From: G965202915 sp965202915
GTDB taxonomy: Bacteria > Pseudomonadota > Gammaproteobacteria > Eutrophobiales > Eutrophobiaceae
DNA: 64,000 nucleotides
Direction of reading: 5' to 3'
NCBI GenBank assembly: GCA_965202915.1
Contig: OZ241847.1
Coordinates: 806,001 to 870,000, forward strand
Below, one piece after another: positions 33,636-42,904 of the stretch. The notes under the pieces are model-generated. The model was not told the DNA's origin. It did no database searches and worked only from the letters and a program-made list of their open reading frames with translations. The position numbers and the translations under genes are program-made. Within the stretch, counting starts at the first letter, position 1. Each line of letters starts with the position of its first letter.

Positions 33636-35474
33636 TTAGAATCGGAAACGAAGCGTTGCAAATATTTCATCTTCATTATGTCCCACGCCTATCGGCCCGC
33701 CGCGGAATCGGCCCAGAGGTTCAACGCCGCGAAGAGTACCGGTACTGCCTGCGGGGCCTCCAATTTGAGGAAATGGCGCTGCGGATCGATTGTCGTCAAA
33801 TTCCTCGGTGTTGCCAAACTTAATATTGGCACCGATTTGAAGACGCCAGCTATTATTGATCAGCCAATCGAGCGACGGTTGCACCGCCAGTGCCTGTGAG
33901 CGCACGTCATAAGCTGAAAGTAATTGCGGGTTTAATTGATCATTTTTATAAAACCCCTGGAGCAGCAGGGTAACAATCCAATTATCTTTATAATCCGGGA
34001 TCCCCACTTGCCCGCCAGGTCGATTTTGTAATGCATGATCTAACAGATGTTGTCCAAATAATTGGGCGGAAATTAACCATGCCCGGTGTTTATTTAAGAA
34101 TGGTATGAAAGTGGGCCGGTCCCAACCAATCACATATCGCAACACGTCTGATTCTGAAAACAGATCAGGCTCTATGGTGTTTGCAAATTCTTCACCGGTG
34201 GTCCAGGCGGTTTCAATTCGGAAGGCCGATTTAATTTTTTCGATGTAAAAATCCGCCGAACCGCCGATTAAGGTTATCCTGGGAAACCCAATATCGAATG
34301 CGATCAAGTAGGGATGATCCTCAGGTTCCGCGATGACAGGCGGCGTAGCCGATAAGTCCGTGGCAAATGGGTTCGTAGAAGGAATGTTGCCGCGTAACAC
34401 TGGAAAGTGCGAGGTGTAACGTAAGGCATTTAATGAAAATCCAACCCCCTTGAATACACCTTCGAGACGTGCGCCGAAATCGTTGTCACTTAATGACCAA
34501 CCGGGAAGATTTGCCTGACGGATGCCTAAAACATTTGGGTCAAAGGGTACCGGAGCAAGTCCGCCAGGGGTAGGGAAATTACCCACGGTACAACCGTTTT
34601 CCCAGCAATTATGCATGGCCCGGAAAAACGAACCCGCGTCTATAATTGCATTAGGCGTGCCGCCTTGTCCCAGATGATTGGGTCGGAATTTCTCAATCTT
34701 CCATAGTAATTGAAAATTCAGGTCATCAAATGTATTGGTTGCCCCGGCCTGATATTCAGCCGTCGCAATCGCCATTGGAATTCGAATATCCTCCAATTCG
34801 TCGTAAATATTGTTGCGGGAAAAATCAACCGGATTGATCACGTCCAATACCCGAAATAAATCGGTTCGCCCCCAAACGACTTGTTGTCGTCCCAATGATA
34901 CGTTGATTTGATCACCGTTTTTCAACGGAATATCGCCGGTAAAATAGGCCTCGCGGATAAAGTCCCAGCGGTCGTTAAATTCGGGATATTTAAGTTCATT
35001 TTCGCTGGCGTCCAGATAATCTTTAATACAACCCCGCGAATCTTTATCACAAGGTCGCACCGGCACCGCAAGCTGCACACCGAGGGGGCTATCATGAATA
35101 TCGGAACCCAGTATTTTCAAACCCTCATTTGTCGCGCCCCCATCCAAGGAAATCGGCCCGCCGGCATTTTCACCAAAGTCATTGGTGTTGAGGTCATATA
35201 CGGCGTCATAGGTGCCGCGAAACGTGCCATTAAAGGAAAAGTTGCGGAAAATCCCGACCGCACCAAAACCCCTGCCCACTTCGACTTGTGCGGTATTTCT
35301 GCTTTTTGACAGACCGATGCCATGAGCACGCTGTCTGCTCTGGTTTTCAATGTATCCATTCACTTCCCATTTGCTTTCTGCATAAACGGTGGAAATGCCT
35401 GATCCCAATATGGCAACTGAAGCAAATATACCGACGGATACGGAATATAATTTTTGTAAGCACTTAATTTTCAT
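33636..35474 (-). CDS. DUF1302 outer-membrane beta-barrel protein
   Basis: 612 residues. The signal peptide ends near GISTVYAES. Alternating hydrophobic strands and a C-terminal FATLRFRF (terminal Phe) indicate an outer-membrane barrel. DUF1302 blocks include NVSLGRQQVVWGRTDLFRVLD and DVINPVDFSRNNIYDELED. These proteins are porin-like and occur with DUF1329 and RND genes near catabolism of hydrophobic compounds. The ATG at 35474 follows GAGGGGG closely and is preferred over the frame opening at 35492. It is the first gene of its operon; its promoter region holds three copies of the 19-bp repeat. Confidence 0.88.
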   Translation of the reverse strand: MKIKCLQKLYSVSVGIFASVAILGSGISTVYAESKWEVNGYIENQSRQRAHGIGLSKSRNTAQVEVGRGFGAVGIFRNFSFNGTFRGTYDAVYDLNTNDFGENAGGPISLDGGATNEGLKILGSDIHDSPLGVQLAVPVRPCDKDSRGCIKDYLDASENELKYPEFNDRWDFIREAYFTGDIPLKNGDQINVSLGRQQVVWGRTDLFRVLDVINPVDFSRNNIYDELEDIRIPMAIATAEYQAGATNTFDDLNFQLLWKIEKFRPNHLGQGGTPNAIIDAGSFFRAMHNCWENGCTVGNFPTPGGLAPVPFDPNVLGIRQANLPGWSLSDNDFGARLEGVFKGVGFSLNALRYTSHFPVLRGNIPSTNPFATDLSATPPVIAEPEDHPYLIAFDIGFPRITLIGGSADFYIEKIKSAFRIETAWTTGEEFANTIEPDLFSESDVLRYVIGWDRPTFIPFLNKHRAWLISAQLFGQHLLDHALQNRPGGQVGIPDYKDNWIVTLLLQGFYKNDQLNPQLLSAYDVRSQALAVQPSLDWLINNSWRLQIGANIKFGNTEEFDDNRSAAPFPQIGGPAGSTGTLRGVEPLGRFRGGPIGVGHNEDEIFATLRFRF

Positions 35475-35810
35475 TGCTCCCCCTCTGGCCAATCAATATT
35501 ATAATTGATGCGTTATAGGCCTAAGTTAAAAACATTATAAATAAAAGACATTATCCTCTATTTATAGTATAATCGATATAATTACATTATATCTACATTT
35601 ATTAATTATATCTATATTATTTAAATATTATTTTAATGATTGTGAAGTGGCCCCCCCAAGGAATTTTCGGAAATTAACCGTGCCGGGGCCGGAGAAGAGA
35701 TGTTTGTTGCAGGCCGGACCGTGCCCGCGAGCATGGCCGCAGTTGTTACGGCACTGCCTTAATGGGTGGCGTTGAAATTGAATTTTCTTTACTATGTGTA
35801 GTGAACAGAC
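35475..35810. other. Divergent intergenic region (porin operon / amnDBA)
   Basis: 336 bp without a gene. The left 170 bp are extremely AT-rich and contain several TATAAT-like words on both strands and the 19-bp repeats at 35570-35626. The right 170 bp have ordinary composition with a C-run at 35650 and no recognised element. It should contain promoters for both divergent operons. The next gene's ATG (35811) has no strong ribosome site. Confidence 0.6.
35570..35626. promoter_or_regulatory. Three tandem 19-bp operator-like repeats
   Basis: Three imperfect units in tandem: TAATCGATATAATTACATT (35570), ATATCTACATTTATTAATT (35589) and ATATCTATATTATTTAAAT (35608). The last shares ATATCTATATTAT exactly with the prpC upstream region (51258). 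The core ATATC(G/T)AYATT is near-palindromic. It is the probable binding array of a regulator shared with the lower-pathway and prpC promoters. Confidence 0.55.
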
Positions 35811-36254
35811 ATGAACACACTGGAAAGCAAAGTGTTAAGCGACAAGGCGGTGCCGAGGGGAAATTTTCCCCACGTTAAGCGTGCCGGTGACTTTATTTAT
35901 GTCTCGGGTACCAGCTCACGCCGGGCAGACAACACGTTTGCAGGGGTTAAGGTGGATGAATTCGGTGTAACGGATTTGGATATTCGGGCTCAGACACAGG
36001 CGGTTATTGAAAACATCAGGGATATTCTCGAATCGATGGATGCCTGTTTGGATGACGTGGTCGATCTGAGTTGTTTTTTGGTAAATATGAATGATTTTGG
36101 CGGCTTCAATACCGTTTATTCGCAGTATTTTAACGCTGCCGGCCCCACGCGCACAACGGTTGCCGTTCATCAATTACCGCATCCACATCTGTTGATAGAA
36201 ATTAAAGCCATAGCATTCAAACCTGTTGAAAAGAGGAAACCAAAGCATGAATAA
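35811..36254 (+). CDS. amnD: 2-aminomuconate deaminase (RidA family)
   Basis: 147 residues. RidA/YjgF fold; the closest remembered relatives are AmnD/NbaF deaminases, with VKRAGDFIYVSGTSSRRADNT, FLVNMNDFGGFN and GPTRTTVAVHQLPHPHLLIE (catalytic-pocket Arg and Glu). It removes ammonia from 2-aminomuconate to give 4-oxalocrotonate in 2-aminophenol breakdown. It is followed by the two subunits of the matching dioxygenase, overlapping amnB by 8 bp, which makes the specific call stronger than for an isolated RidA protein. Confidence 0.9.
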   Translation: MNTLESKVLSDKAVPRGNFPHVKRAGDFIYVSGTSSRRADNTFAGVKVDEFGVTDLDIRAQTQAVIENIRDILESMDACLDDVVDLSCFLVNMNDFGGFNTVYSQYFNAAGPTRTTVAVHQLPHPHLLIEIKAIAFKPVEKRKPKHE

Positions 36255-37170
36255 AGGCACCATTATTGCGGGATTTTTAGCTCCTCATCCACCCCATTTG
36301 GTTTATGGCGAAAACCCTCCCCAGAATGAACCAAAATCTGAGGGCGGATGGGAACAGTTGCGCTGGGCCTACGAACGGGCGCGGGCTTCTCTCGAAGAAC
36401 TCAAACCTGATGTGCTTTTGGTTCATTCGCCCCACTGGATTACCGAGCAGGGACACCACTTTCTGGGTGTTGAGCGTCTGAGCGGGAAATCCGTCGATCC
36501 GATTTTCCCGAATTTGTTTCGTTACAGCTTTGACCTTGATGTCGATGTCGAGCTGGCCGAAGCCTGCTGGGAAGAGGCGCGGCAACTGGACCTAACGGCA
36601 AAAATGATGCGTAATCCCAGGTTTCGCGTTGATTACGGAACTATCACAACCCTGCATATGATCCGGCCTCAGTGGGATATACCCGTGGTCGGTATTTCTG
36701 CAAATAACTCACCCTACTATTTGCAGTTGGATGAGGGCCTGGAAGAAATGGACAGGTTGGGAAAGGCGACTCGCAATGCCATTGAGCGTACCGGGCGTCG
36801 AGCCGTATTGCTGGCTTCCAACACATTGTGTCACTTTCATTTCAGCGAAGAACCTGACACGCCTGAAGACATGAGCCAGGAGCATCCCCAGACCTACGAG
36901 GGGTATAAGTGGGATATGCGCATGATTGATTTGTTGCGCAGGGGCAAGGTTGATGAATGCTTTCGGGTTCTGCCGCAGTTCATTGAAGAGGCTTTTGCCG
37001 AAATAAAATCAGGCGCCTTCACCTGGATGTTTGCGGCGATGGGTTATCCGCAAATCCCGGGGGAACTGCATGGTTATGGGACGGTGATCGGAACGGGCAA
37101 CGCGGTAATGGAATGGAACCTGGTAAAAGCCGGATTAGCCGCTGAGATTGAAAACAAACAGGTGGCCTGA
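36247..37170 (+). CDS. amnB: 2-aminophenol 1,6-dioxygenase, beta (catalytic) subunit
   Basis: 307 residues from the ATG at 36247, which follows AGAGGAAA; the frame opens at 36226 inside amnD. LigB superfamily extradiol dioxygenase: FLAPHPPHLVYGENPPQNEP near the N-terminus and LLVHSPHWITEQGHHFLGV, supplying the Fe2+ histidines (H14 and H63, matching H13 and H62 of the characterised enzyme). VDYGTITTLHMIRPQWDIP and GTVIGTGNAVMEW are also typical. Opens the 2-aminophenol ring between C1 and C6 to 2-aminomuconic semialdehyde. The alpha subunit gene follows after 39 bp. Confidence 0.94.
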   Translation: MNKGTIIAGFLAPHPPHLVYGENPPQNEPKSEGGWEQLRWAYERARASLEELKPDVLLVHSPHWITEQGHHFLGVERLSGKSVDPIFPNLFRYSFDLDVDVELAEACWEEARQLDLTAKMMRNPRFRVDYGTITTLHMIRPQWDIPVVGISANNSPYYLQLDEGLEEMDRLGKATRNAIERTGRRAVLLASNTLCHFHFSEEPDTPEDMSQEHPQTYEGYKWDMRMIDLLRRGKVDECFRVLPQFIEEAFAEIKSGAFTWMFAAMGYPQIPGELHGYGTVIGTGNAVMEWNLVKAGLAAEIENKQVA

Positions 37171-37209
37171 TTGCCGTATTAGGCGGCTAAATTTTTGGGG
37201 GGTTTTGCA

Positions 37210-38022
37210 ATGACAGTTGTCTCCGCATTTATGATTCCGGGTTCGCCATTGCCTTATGTGCGGGCAAATAATCCGCCCTGGGGGAAATTGGCTGACGCGA
37301 TGAAGGTTGCCGGCGAATCGCTGGTCGCATCCAAACCTGACGCCATCGTAGTTTATTCCACATCCTGGTACGCCGTTCTGGATCAGCTGTGGCAGACCAG
37401 AGCACATTTGCATGGTGTTCACGTTGATGAAAACTGGCATGAGTACGGCGAATTGCCCTATGATATCCATATTGATACGGTGCTTGCAGAGGCTGCAATT
37501 AAACGCGCCAACCACGCGGGTGTTAAATCAAAAGGCGTTAATTATGATCAGTTTCCAATCGATACCGGCACAATAGTCGCCTCCAACTTCCTTAATCCGG
37601 GGAATAAATTACCCCTCATGATCGCATCTAATAATCTCTACCACGATTGGGCCGGTACCGAAAAATTGGGACACATAGCCGCGAGCTCGGCTGAACAACT
37701 GAGTAAAAAAGTGGCGGTCGTTGTAATTGGCAGGCTTTCCGGGGCTTTTTATCGTCACACAATCAATATCAGTGACGATAAGATTGCGTCAAAGCAGGAC
37801 GATCAGTGGAATCAAAAAATGCTGGATCTGATCTCCCAACGGCGGATGACCGATTTTTTTGATCTGTGTCCGCAGTACGCGCAACAGGCAAAAGTGGAAA
37901 TGGGTTTCAAGCACATGGCTTTTCTAAAGGGCGCTTTGGGGGAACAGCTCAGCGGGGGGAAAGTGCTTGCCTATGAGCCGATATATGGTAGCGGTGCCGC
38001 GGTTATTGAATTTTCGGTTTAG
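37210..38022 (+). CDS. amnA: 2-aminophenol 1,6-dioxygenase, alpha subunit
   Basis: 270 residues from the ATG at 37210, with a GGGGGG run 9 nt upstream; the frame opens at 37195. LigB fold without the full iron site, as expected for the structural subunit: SAFMIPGSPLPYVR at the start, VYSTSWYAVLDQLWQTR, GVHVDENWHEYGELPYDI, GVNYDQFPIDTGTIVASN and the ending YEPIYGSGAAVIEFSV. It pairs with AmnB. It ends 241 bp from the convergent catechol 2,3-dioxygenase gene; that gap has an inverted repeat TGACGTG/CACGTCA near 38050 but no T-run. Confidence 0.92.
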   Translation: MTVVSAFMIPGSPLPYVRANNPPWGKLADAMKVAGESLVASKPDAIVVYSTSWYAVLDQLWQTRAHLHGVHVDENWHEYGELPYDIHIDTVLAEAAIKRANHAGVKSKGVNYDQFPIDTGTIVASNFLNPGNKLPLMIASNNLYHDWAGTEKLGHIAASSAEQLSKKVAVVVIGRLSGAFYRHTINISDDKIASKQDDQWNQKMLDLISQRRMTDFFDLCPQYAQQAKVEMGFKHMAFLKGALGEQLSGGKVLAYEPIYGSGAAVIEFSV

Positions 38023-38263
38023 AGGCCGTCTTCTGGATGAACCGCACCTGACGTGCTTGCAGACGAGCATAGCCGTCACGTCAATCGTAAACGGCCACAA
38101 CGGCTGATCGCCTGATGGGGATCACAGCTCCGCACCCCGGGCGCAAGACAACGCAGGCGGACGAGCAACACAAAGTGATCCGTATCCGTTGAAAGAATTT
38201 GGACGTCAACCGCCCTCGCCTGCCTTAGGTTTTATTCAGTCAGGACTTTATGCCCAAATTGGT

Positions 38264-39184
38264 TTAAGTCACCACCGATAAAAAACGCTCATTCAATTTT
38301 TGATCGTGATAGAAGATCGCCCCACCCAATTCATCGGCCGTCCAGGTAATCGGTTCGTGATCGGGATACCAGGCGTAATCACCGTGAAACACTTCATTGC
38401 GATTCCCGGAGGGGTCAAAGAAATAAATGGTGCGACCACGGGTGATGCCATGACGGGTCGGACCAATATCAATCGGTATCTTGTAGCGACCCAGGATATC
38501 CGCGGCATTCAACACTTCTTCCCAACTGCCCAATAAGAACGAGGCGTGGTGAAACTTGGCCGGTTCCGCGTGACGCACCAGTGCCAGGTCGTGGGCCTTC
38601 ATGCCACAGGTGAGAAACGATCCGATTTGTAAATCGCCGTCGTAGATCTTTTCCGCCTGATCAAATTCCAATACGTCGGTGAACATTTTGATCGAGCCTT
38701 CCAGGTCGTCTCCGTATAACAGGCAATGATCATATCGTTGCGCCTTCATTCCCACTAGATTCTCCGGCCAGGGATGGGGATTCAAACGCCCCATATCCGT
38801 GCCTTTGACCTCTTTTTCCGCGTACAGCTCAAATATATGACCGGTGGGTGAATCAAATTGCACTCGTTCACCACAATGTTTCAATTCTCCGGCGGGGACG
38901 CGCTTCACCTTGCACCCGAATTGTTTGAGATTTTGTTCAAATTTACTCAGGCTGTCGGAGTTGTCCACCTTAAAGCCCATGTAGTCCATCCCCGGTTGAT
39001 CCGCCTCGCGTAACACCACTGAAAACCAGTCCTGTTCATCCCAGCCTTTTAAGTACACCCGACCCTGATCATCGCGATCAACTTCAAGCAAACCCAAACG
39101 ATCCCGGTAATGCACCAGACCTTCATCCAGGTCCAGTAACCGTATGCTTACGTGTCCCGGCCGTAATACGCCTTTCATTGCCAT
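38264..39184 (-). CDS. dmpB: Catechol 2,3-dioxygenase
   Basis: 306 residues, two-domain vicinal-oxygen-chelate extradiol dioxygenase of the XylE/DmpB type. Fe ligands H153 (YDHCLLYGDD), H213 (FHHASFLLG) and E264 (NRNEVFHGDY) are all present. PTRHGITRGRTIYFFDPSGN is the family signature. It opens catechol to 2-hydroxymuconic semialdehyde. AGGAGG lies 6 nt before the ATG. It ends the phenol hydroxylase operon and follows the ferredoxin gene by 21 bp, the same order as dmpPQB. Confidence 0.96.
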   Translation of the reverse strand: MAMKGVLRPGHVSIRLLDLDEGLVHYRDRLGLLEVDRDDQGRVYLKGWDEQDWFSVVLREADQPGMDYMGFKVDNSDSLSKFEQNLKQFGCKVKRVPAGELKHCGERVQFDSPTGHIFELYAEKEVKGTDMGRLNPHPWPENLVGMKAQRYDHCLLYGDDLEGSIKMFTDVLEFDQAEKIYDGDLQIGSFLTCGMKAHDLALVRHAEPAKFHHASFLLGSWEEVLNAADILGRYKIPIDIGPTRHGITRGRTIYFFDPSGNRNEVFHGDYAWYPDHEPITWTADELGGAIFYHDQKLNERFLSVVT

Positions 39185-39205
39185 GCTTAACCTCCTGTAA
39201 AAAAC

Positions 39206-39514
39206 CTAATTTGTCACTATTGCCGTCTTCATTTCACCCACAACGCGCAGTATCAAATCGCTGCCGGGGAGACAACGACACGCCAGCACGTAGCCCCGGG
39301 CCTGCTCATCCGCACTAATGTGCGCCCGGCTCATTTTTTTTGCCGTGTAAGCCCCATCCAAAATGCGCACTTTGCAGACGCCACAGCCACCGCCCCGACA
39401 ACCGACCGGAATGCCTTTTATTCCCAGTTTTTCCATCCCCATCAATAAGCTGTGCTCAGTGGAACAGTCATAGCTAAGGTCGGTATCCTTCAATTTGATT
39501 TGGAAACTGGCCAT
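39206..39514 (-). CDS. dmpQ: Plant-type [2Fe-2S] ferredoxin (XylT/DmpQ)
   Basis: 102 residues. Cysteines in VGCRGGGCGVCKVRIL and LACRCLPG supply the [2Fe-2S] cluster. In related operons XylT/DmpQ reactivates catechol 2,3-dioxygenase by re-reducing oxidised active-site iron. The gene's position directly before the dioxygenase gene fits that role. The length and cysteine spacing are normal. Confidence 0.93.
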   Translation of the reverse strand: MASFQIKLKDTDLSYDCSTEHSLLMGMEKLGIKGIPVGCRGGGCGVCKVRILDGAYTAKKMSRAHISADEQARGYVLACRCLPGSDLILRVVGEMKTAIVTN

Positions 39515-39533
39515 AATTTTTCACGTTTTTTCA

Positions 39534-40601
39534 TTAAATCGACTTGAATAAAGGACTTTTTTGGGGTCTGGTATTTTTATTTTCATTAGTGAAGAAATTT
39601 TCCATATAGATATCTTTTTCAAACAACCGCCCCTGCATCAACGTCGAAATACAAGCGTCCACCATCGGTGGCGGTCCGCAAATATAAGCCTTATGGCCCT
39701 CAAACCTGCAGTGGAAACGTTCCTTTGCAGTTTCATGCACGGCGCCACGGGCACCCCGCCAATCGCCGCCTTCCGGCTCGTCAGACAGAGTCGGCACGTA
39801 GGTAAAATTGGCGTGTTCTTTTTCCAGTTCTCGAAATAACTCGCGATAATACAATTCGGCTTGATTGCGTGCGCCGTAGATCAGCGTGATGGATCGTTGA
39901 TCTTTGTTTTCCAGCAATTCCAGGATCATCGACTTGGGGCTGGATAAACCGGAACCGCCGGCCAGAAAGATTATCGGTTCGGGGGCCGACTTGCGCACAA
40001 AGAAACGCCCGTAGGGGCCGGAAAATTTTAATTCATCACCGACTTTAAGTTGTTCGTGGATGTAAGTGGTGCCTTGCCCGCCTTTGATCAGGCAAACATT
40101 TAATTCAATCATATTTGACACCGAAGGCGGATTGGCAATGGAAAAGGCACGCGGCTGATTCTCTATCCCGGGCAGTTCCAAATTAATGTATTGACCGGCT
40201 TGAAACTCAATACCGCCGTGTTCAATCGCGAGAAATATCGCCTTAATTCGCGGGGTGAATGTTTCAATCTTGGAAATGATCCCAAGGTGATCCCGCACCG
40301 CGTGAGTTTCCGCGTCCGCCTCCTCTTCTATATCGGCTTCGATCACCATATCGCATTCCGGAGTGGCGCAACACGCCAGGCACTTGCCTTCATCCCGTTC
40401 CATATCCATCAATGCAAACGGTGACGGATCGCCGTGTTCCACTTCACCTTCCAATATCTCCACCTTGCAGGTTGCGCATAAACCATGACCGCAGGCATGT
40501 GGAAGATAGACGCCCGAACGCAGGGCCGCATCCAGAATGGTTTGACCTTTTTCAACTACAATCACGTCACCGGTCGGTTCTATGGTCACTTCATAGCTCA
40601 C
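39534..40601 (-). CDS. dmpP: Phenol hydroxylase P5, ferredoxin-NAD reductase
   Basis: 355 residues. The N-terminal [2Fe-2S] domain has CGHGLCATCKVEI and a later Cys in CLACC. The FAD domain has RAFSIANPP, and the NAD domain GGSGLSSPKSMI and AYICGPPPMVDAC. It passes electrons from NADH to the diiron oxygenase. The start is GTG (40601) with CAGGG about 8 nt upstream. A short charged tail (NENKNTRPQK) extends past the usual C-terminus. Confidence 0.95.
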   Translation of the reverse strand: MSYEVTIEPTGDVIVVEKGQTILDAALRSGVYLPHACGHGLCATCKVEILEGEVEHGDPSPFALMDMERDEGKCLACCATPECDMVIEADIEEEADAETHAVRDHLGIISKIETFTPRIKAIFLAIEHGGIEFQAGQYINLELPGIENQPRAFSIANPPSVSNMIELNVCLIKGGQGTTYIHEQLKVGDELKFSGPYGRFFVRKSAPEPIIFLAGGSGLSSPKSMILELLENKDQRSITLIYGARNQAELYYRELFRELEKEHANFTYVPTLSDEPEGGDWRGARGAVHETAKERFHCRFEGHKAYICGPPPMVDACISTLMQGRLFEKDIYMENFFTNENKNTRPQKSPLFKSI

Positions 40602-40624
40602 GTCAAAACCCTGTTTTTTTGGGA

Positions 40625-40987
40625 TCAGCTACCGGAACCTTCTATGCCGTCCAGTCCCGGTGTCTTAAAACGGATTGAACCCTTGTGCACGATGCCATTG
40701 TCTTTAATGCTGGCGTTCATATCAGGAGTGAAGGGTTCATCATCGCGCAGCCATACGACCGTATCCCAATTAATTTTTTCAAAATCGGGATGTTGATCGT
40801 AGGTCAACGGCATTAATTGATCGATGATTGCCTGAAATGGCATGTCCTCCGGCACCGGAAAACACATCGGCGCGTCTATCATTAAATGTTGGTCCCAACC
40901 AATGTTAATGAGTTGTATCCCCTCAGCATATTTATCCCTGCCGTCCATGTGGTCAAACTGGTATTCTCCTATTGCTGTAACGGCCAT
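40625..40987 (-). CDS. dmpO: Phenol hydroxylase P4 subunit
   Basis: 120 residues, small gamma subunit of the (alpha-beta-gamma)2 hydroxylase. It carries YEFDHMD-type sequence (GEYQFDHMDGRDKY), LINIGWDQHLMIDAPMCFPV and LPLTYDQHPDFEKINWDTV, as in DmpO. A strong AGGAGG precedes the ATG by 10 nt. It has no catalytic residues itself but is required for the oxygenase complex. Lies between the alpha subunit and reductase genes. Confidence 0.93.
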   Translation of the reverse strand: MAVTAIGEYQFDHMDGRDKYAEGIQLINIGWDQHLMIDAPMCFPVPEDMPFQAIIDQLMPLTYDQHPDFEKINWDTVVWLRDDEPFTPDMNASIKDNGIVHKGSIRFKTPGLDGIEGSGS

Positions 40988-41023
40988 GGTGTCGACAACC
41001 TCCTAAAATATTTTAGCCAAGGC

Positions 41024-42565
41024 CTAGCGTGCACCGTGTGCCGACTTAGCGGCTTGATCCTCATCCGATGCGTCAGGCCGGCCTTTCATTTCCTGCCAAC
41101 GTTTATGATCGGGTGAACCGCGGTAATCCATATTGTCTTTGCCGTTATTGAATTGATACCATTTCAGTACATTTTCAATCCCCTCTCCGCCACAGTTGCC
41201 CTGATGTATTTGCATGACCGGCATCCAGGATTGAATATATTTTTCCGGTTCACGGTCGAAGATGACCTTACACGGGTCCGAACAAAAATTGTATCGCTCA
41301 CCTCTGTAATCCGAACGACGATAAGCAATCTGTGTAAAATCATCGGACTCGGTATAGCCCATCGGGATCTGGCAGGTCTGACATAACATCGGCAAGGTCT
41401 TGCTGTAGTAGCGCTTGCCCTCTTGCTCACGTTGGCGCCAGAATTCATAACGGGGCCGGTAATACTGATCAAAGGTATCGGGATATTTTTCCGACAACCA
41501 CGCCATTTTCTTTTGATCCGGGACGGTGGTGTGAAAAGCCGCGGCGGCGGTATGATTGTAAAAAATACTCCAAACCTGATGGCTCACGTGGCCTTTTTCC
41601 CTGGCGCATATATCCACGTAGTCAGGCATTGTTATTCCGTACCGCGCCAAATCATTAAATAAAGCGCCGCCATTTTCCTCAAAATAGATCTCCCAGGCCT
41701 CTTTCCAGGACATCGGGCTTTCGGGCAACATGTAATCCATCATCATGCCCACAAGACCCAGTACCTTATATCCGCGCCAAAGCCATTTATCAATCCATTG
41801 TTGCACAATCGGGACGTTGTCTTCATGTTGCTCGAGAATAAATTTGATTATCTGCAAACCAAGCGTCATATGTCGCGCTTCGTCGGATTGCGCGGAAAAC
41901 CCGAACGTTACCGTGGACATGTCGCCGTTGTACGCGGCGCCGGACATGAAAGGCACAAATAGAAGATTGGTTAAAACGTATTCAAATGAAAACCCAATCG
42001 CCACCATAAATTCAAACGGACCGGCGGACCGCGCGTCGTCAAAAAACGATTTTGGTACGGATAAATACCAGACACGATCATGCCAGTAAGCAAAATCATG
42101 CAGTCCGTTAAAATGTTTATTGTAGTGACTAACGGTATGAATCTGAGTTTGCGAGTGCCGCAGTTCGTCCAGGGCCTGCATTTGACAAGCCACTCGCGCT
42201 CCCTCGCCCGAAAAATGCCGACCGGTAAATGCAAATCCGCGATGGGCCGCGTATTCAAGCGGTGATACCCCCTGGATGAATAATTTCAATGCATTGATGT
42301 AATTGGCGTCGGTGATATTCAGATGGCCGTTATTCTGGGCAAAGGCATCCATGATGGCGTACAGTTTCTTTTCCTTCTCACCCTGGTATTTCCAATAATC
42401 ATCCATGGTCATACGAAACGGATCTTCCCAGCCGTCCCAATTTTTTATCTTGATTCCCTCATACCGGTCGTAAGGAAAAACCTTTTCCATGGGCTGGTAA
42501 GTGGTGTCCCAGCCCAGGCGGGTCATATGTTTATAACGCTCTCTCATGTTAAGTCGCTTAGCCAT
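41024..42565 (-). CDS. dmpN: Phenol hydroxylase P3, diiron alpha subunit
   Basis: 513 residues from the ATG at 42565 (GAGG upstream; the frame opens 12 codons earlier). Catalytic subunit of the bacterial multicomponent monooxygenase family. Two diiron motifs are visible: ALDELRHSQTQ (first DExRH) and QSDEARHMTLG (second). The N-terminal region matches DmpN (WEDPFRMTMDDYWKYQGEKE, FAQNNGHLNITDANYINALK). The zinc-like cysteine pair CQTCQIP is near the C-terminus, with CSDPCKVIF after it. It hydroxylates phenol to catechol; toluene or other phenols are possible alternatives. Confidence 0.96.
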   Translation of the reverse strand: MAKRLNMRERYKHMTRLGWDTTYQPMEKVFPYDRYEGIKIKNWDGWEDPFRMTMDDYWKYQGEKEKKLYAIMDAFAQNNGHLNITDANYINALKLFIQGVSPLEYAAHRGFAFTGRHFSGEGARVACQMQALDELRHSQTQIHTVSHYNKHFNGLHDFAYWHDRVWYLSVPKSFFDDARSAGPFEFMVAIGFSFEYVLTNLLFVPFMSGAAYNGDMSTVTFGFSAQSDEARHMTLGLQIIKFILEQHEDNVPIVQQWIDKWLWRGYKVLGLVGMMMDYMLPESPMSWKEAWEIYFEENGGALFNDLARYGITMPDYVDICAREKGHVSHQVWSIFYNHTAAAAFHTTVPDQKKMAWLSEKYPDTFDQYYRPRYEFWRQREQEGKRYYSKTLPMLCQTCQIPMGYTESDDFTQIAYRRSDYRGERYNFCSDPCKVIFDREPEKYIQSWMPVMQIHQGNCGGEGIENVLKWYQFNNGKDNMDYRGSPDHKRWQEMKGRPDASDEDQAAKSAHGAR

Positions 42566-42618
42566 TTTTTTGTCCTCTATTGAGCAATATTGATATTTCA
42601 CTCATTTAATTGATTGTA

Positions 42619-42891
42619 TTAATTATCCCAGTGAATGGTGAATTCATCTTCGCTTTCATCCAAATTACCCCCAAAGGAAATCAACACCAGTTGTATCTCC
42701 TGCGGGTCCCAGTCGCGGCCAATTAATTCGGAAACCGTTTCACGTTTGACCGTTAGCTTCCCCGGCGCGGTAATTCTCACCATCGCAGGTTGATAATCCA
42801 CTTCGGCGTCAGGATTATCCCGTTCTATCGCATTCACAATCGAACGGGTTTCATCCACCATTTGCAGCGCCAGAAAAACATTGTCGGTCAC
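42619..42891 (-). CDS. dmpM: Phenol hydroxylase P2, effector subunit
   Basis: 90 residues, cofactor-free regulatory protein of the diiron monooxygenase. VFLALQMVDETRSIVNAIE and WDPQEIQLVLISFGGNLDES match DmpM/TmoD-type effectors. It docks on the alpha subunit and gates oxygen activation. Lies between the alpha (dmpN) and beta (dmpL) subunit genes, in canonical order. Confidence 0.93.
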   Translation of the reverse strand: MTDNVFLALQMVDETRSIVNAIERDNPDAEVDYQPAMVRITAPGKLTVKRETVSELIGRDWDPQEIQLVLISFGGNLDESEDEFTIHWDN

Positions 42892-42904
42892 GTCTCTTTC
42901 CTAT

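Noticed and set aside
38023..38263. Rho-independent terminator between amnA and dmpB
   Set aside because: The inverted repeat TGACGTG/CACGTCA has a long loop and no T-run, so a terminator cannot be supported.
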